DNA of 64,000 nt. It comes from Microbacterium luteolum. Lineage in GTDB: Bacteria; Actinomycetota; Actinomycetes; Actinomycetales; Microbacteriaceae. This document shows positions 52,008 through 59,969 of the stretch, piece after piece. Under the pieces are notes generated by a model. The model did no database searches. It was not told the origin of the DNA and saw only the letters and a program-made list of their open reading frames with translations. The stretch spans positions 1,586,950 to 1,650,949 of the forward strand of contig NZ_BAAAUN010000001.1 in assembly GCF_039533965.1 (NCBI RefSeq), given 5' to 3'. The translations under genes and the position numbers were made by a program. Every line of letters starts with the position of its first letter. Position 1 is the first letter of the stretch.

Positions 52008-53206
52008 CGGACCTCCTCGGCATTCGACGGCACCGTCACCACGACCACGAATTCCTCCTCGTCCGCATGGACCTCCAGCGTGCCCCGCGCGTCGTCGATC
52101 CGGCGTCGCACACCTTCCAGACCGGAGCCGTCGTCACCGACTGCGGCGCCCTGCACCGCGTCGTTGGCGATCTCGTAGCGCCAGGCATCCGCGGTCCGGG
52201 TGAGGGAGAGACGGGCACGGCGTCCGCCGCCGTGTCGCAGCACGTTCGTCGTCGTCTCCCGGATCACCGGACCGAGAGCGGATGCCGGTGCGGCAGCGGC
52301 ATCCGGATCGATCACGGCCTCGACCTCGAGGCCGGCGGCGCACAGGAGATCTCGGGCGTTGGCGAGCTCATCGCTCAGCGGGACGGAGCGGAAGCGGGTC
52401 GCGAGGTCCCTCGTGCCCTGTCGTGCCTCGTCGACGCTGACGCGCGCGGCGCGGAGCTGCTCCATACCGGCATCCGCATCCCGTGGCAGCAGCCGCTCCG
52501 CCAGCTCCAGCTGCAGCGCGATGACCTGGAGGTGGTGCCCCTGGAGGTCGTGCACATCGGTCGCCACACGCAGTCGCTCCTGCGTCGCGGCGAGCCGAGA
52601 CTCCGATGCACGGGCGCGATCCAGCGTCACCATGACATCCCAGAACCACAGCGAGCTGACCGTCATCCCGGGGAGGAGCGCGGCGTAGGCGCCGGGCAGC
52701 CAGGTGGGGATCCCCATCCCGAGCGCGTCGGTGGCCGAGTCGACGAAGGCGAGCGCCACCAGGAGCAGGGTCGCCGCCACGACCACGCGGAAGCGCACGC
52801 CGCGCGGCCAGTTGAGCAGCACCAGCGACTGCGCGAGCGGCATGACCGCGAGCTGCCAGCTGCCGGTGAGCGCTCCCGCCACTCCGCCGAAGACCACGGC
52901 GACGGCAAGCGGCACGGCCAGCCGACGCCAGGGCACGCCCGGTCCGGCGTCGATGCGGTGCCGGTAGTCGAACAGCAGCAGCAGCGTCGACGCGCACCAC
53001 AGCAGGCCTCCCACGGCGACGACGAGGACGACCGTGACGCGGAAGTCCATGGCCGCCACGAAGCCCACCCAGGCGCCGATGAGCATGACCTCGATGAACA
53101 GGACCGCGGTCAGCGTGTACCACCAGGTGGCCGTGACACCGCGCGTCAGCGAGACCGCCCCGGGGCTCGATACGGCGGGGGCGAGGGGCTCGATGCGGCT
53201 GCTCAC
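52004..53206 (-). CDS. Sensor histidine kinase (DesK/HisKA_3 type)
   Basis: A 400-residue membrane kinase. The N-terminal half has about five to six TM helices without a large outside domain. The phosphorylated His is in DVHDLQGHHLQVIALQLELA near residue 214, and the ATPase domain follows with GPVIRETTTNVLRHGGG (N box) and GDDGSGLEGVRRRI (G box). It starts at GTG 53206 with TATCGT 6 bp upstream (leaderless). Partner of the regulator at 51405; the signal is unknown. Confidence 0.9.
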   Translation of the reverse strand: MSSRIEPLAPAVSSPGAVSLTRGVTATWWYTLTAVLFIEVMLIGAWVGFVAAMDFRVTVVLVVAVGGLLWCASTLLLLFDYRHRIDAGPGVPWRRLAVPLAVAVVFGGVAGALTGSWQLAVMPLAQSLVLLNWPRGVRFRVVVAATLLLVALAFVDSATDALGMGIPTWLPGAYAALLPGMTVSSLWFWDVMVTLDRARASESRLAATQERLRVATDVHDLQGHHLQVIALQLELAERLLPRDADAGMEQLRAARVSVDEARQGTRDLATRFRSVPLSDELANARDLLCAAGLEVEAVIDPDAAAAPASALGPVIRETTTNVLRHGGGRRARLSLTRTADAWRYEIANDAVQGAAVGDDGSGLEGVRRRIDDARGTLEVHADEEEFVVVVTVPSNAEEVR

Positions 53207-53362
53207 GCTCTCACGATACGGGCGTGACAGTTGTCAGGGATACGACGTGCGATACACCCGTGAAGCAGTGACGGCCCGGCACTGTCGTGCGGAGCCCGCG
53301 AGCGGTGGACTGGATCCATCGTGACGGAGACGCCGTCCGCACAGACCACGGGAGCACACCCC

Positions 53363-53902
53363 ATGAACCTCATCGAGATCTTCCAGAACTGGGTCGCCCA
53401 GGTCCCCGACCTCCTGCAGCCGCTCATCGTCGCCCTCGCCGGCGCGATCCCCTTCATCGAGGGCGAGGGTGCTGCGAGCATCGGGATCATCGGCGGCATC
53501 CACCCGGTGATCGCCGCCATCGCGGCCATCGTCGGAAACTTCCTGTGCGTCGCCGTGCTCGTGCTGCTGAGCTCGGGCGCCCGCACCGCCATCGTGAACC
53601 GCTCTCGCGTGGGCGACCCCGTCCTCGCCGGAGCAGGGTCGGCGGCGGTCGAGCCCGAGGCGCCGCACGCCGATCGCAAGGCCGCACGCCGGGAGAAGTT
53701 CCAGCGCGCGTTCGAGCGCTACGGCGTGCCGGGAGTCAGCCTCCTCGGCCCGCTGCTGCTTCCGACGCACTTCACCGCCACGATGCTCGCCGCCGCCGGT
53801 GTCGGCAAGGCGCGTGTGCTGTTCTGGCAGGCGCTCGCGATCATCGGCTGGACCACCGTGGTCGCCGTGATCGTCGGCGGCGCGGTGTACGCCATCCGCT
53901 GA
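53363..53902 (+). CDS. Small membrane protein, multidrug-efflux-like
   Basis: A 179-residue protein with about four hydrophobic segments: LIVALAGAIPFIEGEGAASI and GIIGGIHPVIAAIAAIVGNF at the start and GKARVLFWQALAIIGWTTVV at the end. The pattern matches small actinobacterial proteins annotated as multidrug efflux, of DedA/SNARE-associated-like shape; activity is unproven. I choose ATG 53363 with GGGAG upstream; GTG 53321 is an alternative. Confidence 0.75.
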   Translation: MNLIEIFQNWVAQVPDLLQPLIVALAGAIPFIEGEGAASIGIIGGIHPVIAAIAAIVGNFLCVAVLVLLSSGARTAIVNRSRVGDPVLAGAGSAAVEPEAPHADRKAARREKFQRAFERYGVPGVSLLGPLLLPTHFTATMLAAAGVGKARVLFWQALAIIGWTTVVAVIVGGAVYAIR

Positions 53903-53969
53903 CGCGGACAGAGCAGCCGATCGATTCGGCGGACTCGCGTCATGATCCGTCCACCGCGGGGTCTTGCCT

Positions 53970-54014
53970 ATGACGGAGGTCCGAGCCTTTGGGGATATCG
54001 GCTCGCTCCGTCAT
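53970..54014. other. Large intergenic stem-loop
   Basis: ATGACGGAG-GTC-CGAGCC pairs with GGCTCG-CTCCGTCAT, giving 15 base pairs with one 3-nt bulge and a 12-nt loop. It is followed by CGGCCGC...GCGGCC and the terminator at 54044. It could be part of a 3' end or of a small structured RNA; no known class matched. Confidence 0.5.
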
Positions 54015-54043
54015 CGGCCGCCCACCCCTCACATCGAGCGGCC

Positions 54044-54085
54044 AGAGGGTGGGATCCCTTTCCCCGGGATCCCACCCTCTTTCCC
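54044..54085 (+). terminator. Strong terminator hairpin
   Basis: A perfect 15-bp stem AGAGGGTGGGATCCC (54044-54058) with its complement at 54066-54080, loop TTTCCCC, then TTCCC. It lies between the small membrane protein gene and the sigma fusion gene. Confidence 0.75.
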
Positions 54086-54199
54086 TGGTTCCGGGGCCCG
54101 ATGGTCGCCGTAACCCTGACCGGGCGGCCGCCCGGTCTGCGGTAATCTCTGAATCCCCTTCGCGACACCTGGACGTCGTGCGACGGAACACGAGGTCCC

Positions 54200-55672
54200 A
54201 TGGAAAGCTCTGGCGCAGACACCGCCCACGAGACCGACGCCGACCTCCTCCGACGCAGTCGCGACGGCGACCGCCGTGCGTTCTCCGAGCTCTGGCGCCG
54301 ACACGCTCCGACCGCCGTGGCCTACGCCCGCAGCCTGGGAACCGCGCCGCCCGACCCCGAGGACGTCGTCTCTGATGCGTTCCTGAGCATCCTGCAGCTG
54401 GTGCGCGCCGGCCGAGGACCGGAGGAGAGGTTCCGCCCCTATCTGCTCACCACCGTGCGCAACACCTGGCTGACAGCGGCTCGGCGCGCGCCGTCGACGG
54501 TCGCGCTCGACGAGGTCGAGGAGCCGCCGTCGGGCATCGGCACGATCGACGTCGAGGCGATGATGAACTCCGCAGCCCTCGTCGAGGCGTTCGGCGCGCT
54601 TCCGGAGCGCTGGCAGCATGCGCTCTGGCTCAGCGAGGTCGAGCATCTCCCCCCTCGCGAGATCGCCGATGTGCTCGGCATGCGGGCGAACGCCGTCGCC
54701 GCTCTGACGTACCGCGCGAGGGACGGACTCCGGAAGGCGTGGATCGGCGCGCACCTTCGCCGCGCGGCCGCCGGTTCCGACCACCGGCGCGTGATCGAGC
54801 TCCTCGGCGGATATGTGCAGGGCGATCTGGGCCCGCGCCCGCAGAAGTTCGTCGCGGCGCACCTCGAATCGTGCGCCGACTGCCGCGCGGCCGCCGGCGA
54901 GGCCAGGCATCTGGCCCGCGCCATCACGCTCGGCCCGCTCCTCGTCGGAGGTGCCGGTCTCGTCATCGCTCCGGCCTTCTTCCCCACCGCGCAGGCGGCG
55001 GCCGCGGTCGGATATGCGGCTCCGGTGCTGTGGCCCGTCGCGGCAGCCGTGGCCGTGGCACTCTCGATCGGGGGCAGTCTCCTCGTACGCACCCCGACCG
55101 AACCGGATGCCACGGCCGTCGTCGCACCGGCGGTCGCGCTGCCGCCGCCCGCGGCATCCGCGCCGGAGCCCGCCGCCTCGCTCCCCGCGCCGACGACTCC
55201 GACAGTCGCCACCATCCCCGCCACCGACCCGGATCGGCCCGTCACCGGTGATGACGCGGCCCGAGTTCCGCACATCACCCCTCCGGCAACATCGCCGCCG
55301 ACCGCCGACGGGCACGCCGGTGCAGCCGCGGCCGCACCGACCGACGATGACGAGGCGGTGGCGCCGAACACCTTCATGACGAAGACCGCTTCTGCGACGT
55401 GGTACGTCGAGGTCTCGATCGAGCTCGACCCGGCCGACCCCGACTGCATTCCGATCGCCCACCTGTCGGTCAGCGGAACCGCCGGCGCCGTCGTGGCGAT
55501 CGTCGTCGACGGCAGAGTCGCGGGGAAGGCGGGTGAGCTCGACGGATACGGCATCTGGTCAGGTGATCTCGTCCTGCCCTCCACCGGTGGAGAGCACACG
55601 GTCTCGCTCCACCTCATCCACGAAGACGGCTCGGTCGGCGAGGTGGCCGTGCAGACCGTGATCGAGTACTGA
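54200..55672 (+). CDS. Sigma-70 family factor fused to anti-sigma zinc finger, TM segments and extracellular domain
   Basis: A 490-residue fusion. Sigma2 and sigma4 occupy about residues 12-185 (LLRRSRDGDRRAFSELWRRH; EIADVLGMRANAVAALTYRA). A zinc anti-sigma motif HLESCADC is at 221-228. Two hydrophobic segments follow (about 240-300), then a Pro/Ala/Thr-rich linker (310-385) and a beta-rich extracellular domain (from about 395). One chain thus holds factor, inhibitor and sensor. Similar ECF groups with C-terminal extensions are known in actinobacteria. Signal and targets unknown. Confidence 0.88.
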   Translation: MESSGADTAHETDADLLRRSRDGDRRAFSELWRRHAPTAVAYARSLGTAPPDPEDVVSDAFLSILQLVRAGRGPEERFRPYLLTTVRNTWLTAARRAPSTVALDEVEEPPSGIGTIDVEAMMNSAALVEAFGALPERWQHALWLSEVEHLPPREIADVLGMRANAVAALTYRARDGLRKAWIGAHLRRAAAGSDHRRVIELLGGYVQGDLGPRPQKFVAAHLESCADCRAAAGEARHLARAITLGPLLVGGAGLVIAPAFFPTAQAAAAVGYAAPVLWPVAAAVAVALSIGGSLLVRTPTEPDATAVVAPAVALPPPAASAPEPAASLPAPTTPTVATIPATDPDRPVTGDDAARVPHITPPATSPPTADGHAGAAAAAPTDDDEAVAPNTFMTKTASATWYVEVSIELDPADPDCIPIAHLSVSGTAGAVVAIVVDGRVAGKAGELDGYGIWSGDLVLPSTGGEHTVSLHLIHEDGSVGEVAVQTVIEY

Positions 55673-55687
55673 CCTCGGCCGGTTCCT

Positions 55688-55725
55688 GAGTACAGGTTCT
55701 TTTGAATTCATGATTTGCTGTACTC
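55688..55725. promoter_or_regulatory. Candidate CmtR operator
   Basis: GAGTACAG (55688-55695) and CTGTACTC (55718-55725) are perfect inverted 8-bp half-sites with a 22-bp spacer. The right half overlaps the -10 TACTCT of the metal sensor gene, so binding would repress the sensor/transporter operon. Confidence 0.65.
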
Positions 55726-55732
55726 TGGCGTG

Positions 55733-56068
55733 GTGACCTCGGCAACGGCATCCCTCACCCACACGGCGGCACTTGCGCGCCTCGGGCACGCACTCTCCGA
55801 CCCGACTCGTGCCGGCATCCTGCTCGCGCTGCGGGACTCCGCCCGCTACCCGGCCGAGCTCGCCGAGACCATGGGTGTCTCCCGCCAGGTGATGTCGAAC
55901 CACCTGGCCTGCCTCCGCGGGTGCGGACTCGTCGAGAGCGTGCCCGACGGGCGCCGCAGCAGCTACCGCCTCGCCGACGAGCACCTCTCCCCCGCCCTCG
56001 ACGAGTTCCTGCGCGTGACGCTGATCGTCGAACCGGACTGCTGCGACGGCGAAGGCTGCACCTGCTGA
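55733..56068 (+). CDS. CmtR-like Cd(II)/Pb(II)-sensing ArsR-family repressor
   Basis: A 111-residue ArsR protein. Cys60 and Cys64 in HLACLRGCGLV fall on the recognition helix, as Cys57 and Cys61 of mycobacterial CmtR, and the C-terminal tail PDCCDGEGCTC supplies further thiols in place of CmtR Cys102. Metal binding there should release DNA. GTG 55733 is chosen because TACTCT ends 6 bp upstream (leaderless). The stop overlaps the CDF gene (TGATG), its likely target. Confidence 0.88.
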   Translation: MTSATASLTHTAALARLGHALSDPTRAGILLALRDSARYPAELAETMGVSRQVMSNHLACLRGCGLVESVPDGRRSSYRLADEHLSPALDEFLRVTLIVEPDCCDGEGCTC

Positions 56069-56736
56069 TGACGACGCTCGCACCCGCGCGGCGGGAGACC
56101 CTGCACCGCCGCATCCGCCTCATCGTCGCGATCACCATCGGGTACAACCTGGTCGAGGCGGGCGTGGCCATCGCGGCCGGCTCACTCGCCTCCTCGGCCG
56201 CCCTGATCGGGTTCGGCCTCGACTCCGCGATCGAGGTGCTGTCGGCCGCCGCCGTCGCCTGGCAGTTCACCCGACGCGATCCCGAGCGCTGGGAGAAGCC
56301 CACGCTGCGCGTGATCTCGGTCGCCTTCTTCGCGCTCGCGGTCTATGTGACCGCGACGTCCGTCCTCGCGCTGATCACGGGAGAACGCCCCGAGCACAGC
56401 ACGATCGGAATCGTCCTGACCGCCGTCAGCGTGATCGTCATGCCGTTCCTGTCCCTCGCGGAACGCCGAGCCGGCCGCGAGGCGGGATCGGCCACCGCCG
56501 TCGCCGATTCGAAGCAGACGCTCATCTGCACGTATCTGTCAGGCGCCGTGCTGATCGGTCTGGTCGCGAACTCGCTGTTCGGCTGGTGGTGGGCGGATGC
56601 CGTGGCGGGGCTGGTCATCGCGGCATTCGCGGTGCGCGAGGGCATCGAGGCGTGGAAGGGCGATGCCTGCGCGACCTCGATCGGGATGATCCTCGAGGAC
56701 GAGCACCACGACGAACACGAGGGCCCGCACGCCTGA
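56068..56736 (+). CDS. CDF-type metal transporter, CmtR partner
   Basis: A 222-residue membrane protein with six TM segments of the cation efflux fold and no long cytosolic domain. ALIGFGLDSAIEVLSAAAV and WWADAVAGLVIAAFAVREG hold the acidic residues of TM2 and TM5. The His/Glu tail DEHHDEHEGPH may bind metal. It is translationally coupled to the Cd/Pb sensor, so Cd, Pb or Zn export is likely. Confidence 0.87.
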   Translation: MTTLAPARRETLHRRIRLIVAITIGYNLVEAGVAIAAGSLASSAALIGFGLDSAIEVLSAAAVAWQFTRRDPERWEKPTLRVISVAFFALAVYVTATSVLALITGERPEHSTIGIVLTAVSVIVMPFLSLAERRAGREAGSATAVADSKQTLICTYLSGAVLIGLVANSLFGWWWADAVAGLVIAAFAVREGIEAWKGDACATSIGMILEDEHHDEHEGPHA

Positions 56737-56752
56737 GCCCTAGGTTGGGGTG

Positions 56753-57658
56753 ATGGATGCTCCTTCGCTGCAGCCGCACGACCTCGACGGCCGTACGATC
56801 CTCGTCACCGGGGCGAACGCGGGGATCGGCTACTGGTGCGCCGAGCGCCTCGCCGTCCGCGGCGCACGCGTGCTCCTGGGATGCCGCTCGACCGATCGCG
56901 CCCGGACCGCCGTCGGCGCGATCGTGGCCCGCGCGCCGGACGCCGACCTCCGCATCCTCCCCGTCGATCTCGGTTCGCTCGCCAGCATCGCGCGAGCCTC
57001 CGCCGATATCGGAGAGCGTGTCGATGCCGTCATCTGCAACGCCGGAGTGAAGACGGCCCGACGCGAGGCGCGGACCAACGACGGTCCCGACCTGATGGTC
57101 GGAACGAACTTCCTCGGGCACTTCGCACTTCTGGCCCAGATCATGCCGCACCTCGCCGACGACGCCAGAGTCGTGGCCGTCGGATCTCTGGCTCATCGAT
57201 TCGCGCGAATCGAGCCCGCGCGGCTCGCGGCTCCCTGGCGCGGCGCTTCCCTCCGACAGTACGGCCGGTCCAAGGCCGCGTTGATGTCCTTCGCGTTCGA
57301 GCTCGACCGGCGGTGGGCCGATTCGGCACGATCCGCGATGTGCGCGCATCCGGGGTACGCCGTCGATCCGCTCACCGAGCCCCGTTCGGGTCTCGCAGAG
57401 GTGCCCGCTCCGCTCCGCGCTCTCGCCGTCCTCAGCCGGCCGTTCGTGCAGGGCAAGGACGACGGCGCCGCTCCCCTGATCCACGCGGCCACCGCCGCCG
57501 AGGCGATGGGCGGCGACTACTGGGGGCCGGGCGGGATGCTCGAGTTCCGGGGTGCGCCCGCCCGCGTGACCGCCTCGGACGAGGTGCGCTCACCGACGAT
57601 CGGCGCGGAGCTCTGGGCCGCGGCGGAGAGCGCGACCGGCATCCGATTCTCCGCCTGA
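56753..57658 (+). CDS. SDR-family oxidoreductase
   Basis: A 301-residue short-chain dehydrogenase of the retinol-dehydrogenase-like group: TGANAGIGYWCAERLAVRGA (coenzyme loop, about 19-38), CNAGV near 95, the Ser of VAVGSLAHRF and YGRSKAAL with the catalytic Tyr and Lys. TAGGTT ends 6 bp before ATG 56753. Substrate unknown. Confidence 0.9.
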   Translation: MDAPSLQPHDLDGRTILVTGANAGIGYWCAERLAVRGARVLLGCRSTDRARTAVGAIVARAPDADLRILPVDLGSLASIARASADIGERVDAVICNAGVKTARREARTNDGPDLMVGTNFLGHFALLAQIMPHLADDARVVAVGSLAHRFARIEPARLAAPWRGASLRQYGRSKAALMSFAFELDRRWADSARSAMCAHPGYAVDPLTEPRSGLAEVPAPLRALAVLSRPFVQGKDDGAAPLIHAATAAEAMGGDYWGPGGMLEFRGAPARVTASDEVRSPTIGAELWAAAESATGIRFSA

Positions 57659-57691
57659 GGTGATGTCCGACCCCGGAGCAAGACTGGGGCC

Positions 57692-58597
57692 ATGATCACG
57701 CTGCTCTCCGCCCCCAGCAATCTCGGTCTCCGTCCGCCGCTCCCCGGAAGCGTCCCCGGCACGGCGAAGGCGCCCGAGGCGCTCCGCGAAGCAGGGCTCC
57801 ACGCTCGTCTCGTCGCGAAGGGCGCGATCGACGGGGGTGTCATCCTCCCCGCGCGCTACGTGGACGACGACGACACCCGAGCTCCCGGTCGCGTGCGCAA
57901 CGAGACGGCCGTGATCGAGCACTCCCGCCGACTGGCCGCCCGCATCGCCGACGCGCTCGCCGCCGGTCGCGCGCCGCTGGTGATCGGCGGCGACTGCTCC
58001 CTGCTCATCGGCGCGGGCATCGCCTCTGCGAGACGCGGAGACACCGGACTCGTGCACATCGACGGTCACACCGATTTCCGCCATCCGGGCAACAGCGACG
58101 AGAGCGCGAGCGTCGCCGGCGAGGCGCTCGCCGCGGCGATCGGACGCCACTGGCCGGCGATCGCCGACATCGACGGTCTCTCGCCCTACTTCCCTGCTGC
58201 GCGCACGGCGCATATCGGTCATCGTCCCGACGACGAGGATCAGCAGGAGGTCCGCGGACTCCTCGGACTCGTGACGCCCGCCGCAGATGTCATCGCGCGG
58301 GGAGCATCCGACATCGCCGCCGCGTCTGCCGAGGTGGCGGGGCCTGGCGGCTACTGGCTCCAGCTCGACGTCGACGTCCTCGACCCGACCGTCATGCCCG
58401 CCGTCGACAGCCCCGACCCCGGCGGACTGGACAAGGCGCAGCTCACCGAGCTCCTGCGAGCGCTCGCACCGCAGGCGATCGGTGCGAGCATCACCGTGTT
58501 CGATCCCGACCTCGACCCCGACGGGCGCTTCGCGCGACTGCTGGTCGATGTCCTCGACGACGGACTGAGCGAGCTGGGGACGGGTCTCGCCGGCTGA
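57692..58597 (+). CDS. Arginase/agmatinase-family protein with Cys in the GGDHS position
   Basis: A 301-residue ureohydrolase-fold protein. Metal motifs: GGDCS at 99-103, HIDGHTD at 122-128 (Asp124, His126, Asp128), and LDVDVLDP (Asp226, Asp228). In characterised arginases the first motif is GGDHS and that His binds manganese; here it is Cys102. So a binuclear Mn site may be altered, and the substrate cannot be assumed to be arginine. A weak AAGACT lies 6 bp before ATG 57692. Confidence 0.85.
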   Translation: MITLLSAPSNLGLRPPLPGSVPGTAKAPEALREAGLHARLVAKGAIDGGVILPARYVDDDDTRAPGRVRNETAVIEHSRRLAARIADALAAGRAPLVIGGDCSLLIGAGIASARRGDTGLVHIDGHTDFRHPGNSDESASVAGEALAAAIGRHWPAIADIDGLSPYFPAARTAHIGHRPDDEDQQEVRGLLGLVTPAADVIARGASDIAAASAEVAGPGGYWLQLDVDVLDPTVMPAVDSPDPGGLDKAQLTELLRALAPQAIGASITVFDPDLDPDGRFARLLVDVLDDGLSELGTGLAG

Positions 58598-58657
58598 CGG
58601 CGAGCACCCTGCTCGGGCAGGCTCAGGCCGCCTGAGTCTCGGGGCGGGCCCGCGCGC

Positions 58658-59740
58658 TCACGAGGTCTTCCCATCGGAGGTGCGGGTGGCGGCGGTGACC
58701 GCCTCGATCGTCTCCGGGCTCTCGAGAGAACTGCTCGCCGCGGGCTCCACAGCGGGCGTCGACGGCGCCGCGGCATCCGTCGATCGCCGGGTCTTGAGGA
58801 GGCTGGCGACTGTCGCGACGGTGATCGTCGCGGCGATGAACAGCAGCGAGAACCAGATCGGGATCTCCGGCGCCCAGAGCATCGGCTCACCGCCGTTGAT
58901 GAACGGCAGCTCGTTGACGTGGAGGGCGTGCAGCACGAGCTTCACCCCGATGAACGCGAGGATGACCGCGAGGCCCTGGGCCAGGTAGACCAGGCGCTCG
59001 AGCAGCCCGCCGATGAGGAAGTACAGCTGACGCAGACCCATCAGGGCGAACGCGTTGGCAGTGAACACGATGTACGCCTCGTCGGTGAGCCCGTAGATCG
59101 CCGGGATCGAGTCGACGGCGAACACGAGGTCGATGAACCCGATCGCGATGATCGTGAGCAGCATCGGCGTGACGAAGCGCGTTCCGTTCCTGCGCACGGT
59201 GAGCCGGTCCTCGTGGTACTCGTTCGTGACGGGGAGGTGACGCCGGACGAAGGTCATGAAACGCCCGTTCGCCGGGTCGCTCTCATGGCTGCTGAACGCC
59301 TGCCGGTAGGCGAGGACCAGGAGCAGGGCGCCGAACAGGTAGAAGATCCAGGAGAAGTTCTCGATGAGCGTGGCGCCGACGGCGATGAAGATGCCGCGGA
59401 GGATCAGCGCGATGACGATGCCGATCATCAGCACCTTCTGCTGATAGATCTTCGGCACGGCGAAGCCGGTCATCACGATGAGGAAGACGAAGAGGTTGTC
59501 GATCGACAGCGCCTTCTCGGTGAGGTACCCGGCGAAGTACTCGCCGCCGAACGTCCAGCCGGAGAAGACGCCGATGCCGACGCCGAACAGCAGCGCGAGG
59601 CTGATGTAGAAGATCGACCAGCGCGCGGACTCCGCGATCGAGGGCTCGTGGGGCTTGCGCACGTGGGCGAAGAACTCGTACACGAAGAAGGCGATCGTGA
59701 CCGCGATCGTGATGATCCAGATCAAGGGGGTGATTTCCAA
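58658..59740 (-). CDS. TerC/Alx-family manganese-linked membrane protein
   Basis: A 360-residue membrane protein with about nine TM segments and the TerC core: EKALSIDNLFVFLIVMTGFA and FVFAVDSIPAIYGLTDEAYI-type repeats with conserved Asp residues in the membrane. A Ser/Ala/Pro-rich tail follows. Start is TTG 59740 with GGAG 7 bp upstream. Members export manganese or supply it to secreted enzymes. A manganese riboswitch lies in its leader. Confidence 0.92.
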   Translation of the reverse strand: MEITPLIWIITIAVTIAFFVYEFFAHVRKPHEPSIAESARWSIFYISLALLFGVGIGVFSGWTFGGEYFAGYLTEKALSIDNLFVFLIVMTGFAVPKIYQQKVLMIGIVIALILRGIFIAVGATLIENFSWIFYLFGALLLVLAYRQAFSSHESDPANGRFMTFVRRHLPVTNEYHEDRLTVRRNGTRFVTPMLLTIIAIGFIDLVFAVDSIPAIYGLTDEAYIVFTANAFALMGLRQLYFLIGGLLERLVYLAQGLAVILAFIGVKLVLHALHVNELPFINGGEPMLWAPEIPIWFSLLFIAATITVATVASLLKTRRSTDAAAPSTPAVEPAASSSLESPETIEAVTAATRTSDGKTS

Positions 59741-59773
59741 TGGGGACTCCAGACTCGGCGTGACTGAGCAGCG

Positions 59774-59870
59774 CCAAAGTCTTCTCCATTCCTGAGATCA
59801 GGAACCGGTGGCCCGGGATGCGACGTGCACCCGTAATGACGACCCGACCGTATCGGAGTACTCCCCTTGG
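59774..59870 (-). ncRNA. yybP-ykoY manganese riboswitch
   Basis: On the minus strand CCAAGG (59865-59870) pairs with CTTTGG (59774-59779) as stem P1. The conserved GGGGAGTA follows immediately, two inner stems surround GGGTCGTCATTACGGG and CCGGGCCACCGG, and GGAGAAGACTTTGG closes it. This is the layout of the Mn-sensing yybP-ykoY class, commonly found ahead of terC/alx genes; here terC begins 34 bp downstream. Mn binding should turn terC on. Confidence 0.8.
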
Positions 59871-59969
59871 GATATCCAGAATACAAGGAGCCTCCGGTGC
59901 TCCCTGTGGATCAGCCGACAACCACAGGTGCGCCGCGCCCAGGTCGCGACGCACCCATGGAGGAGGCGA

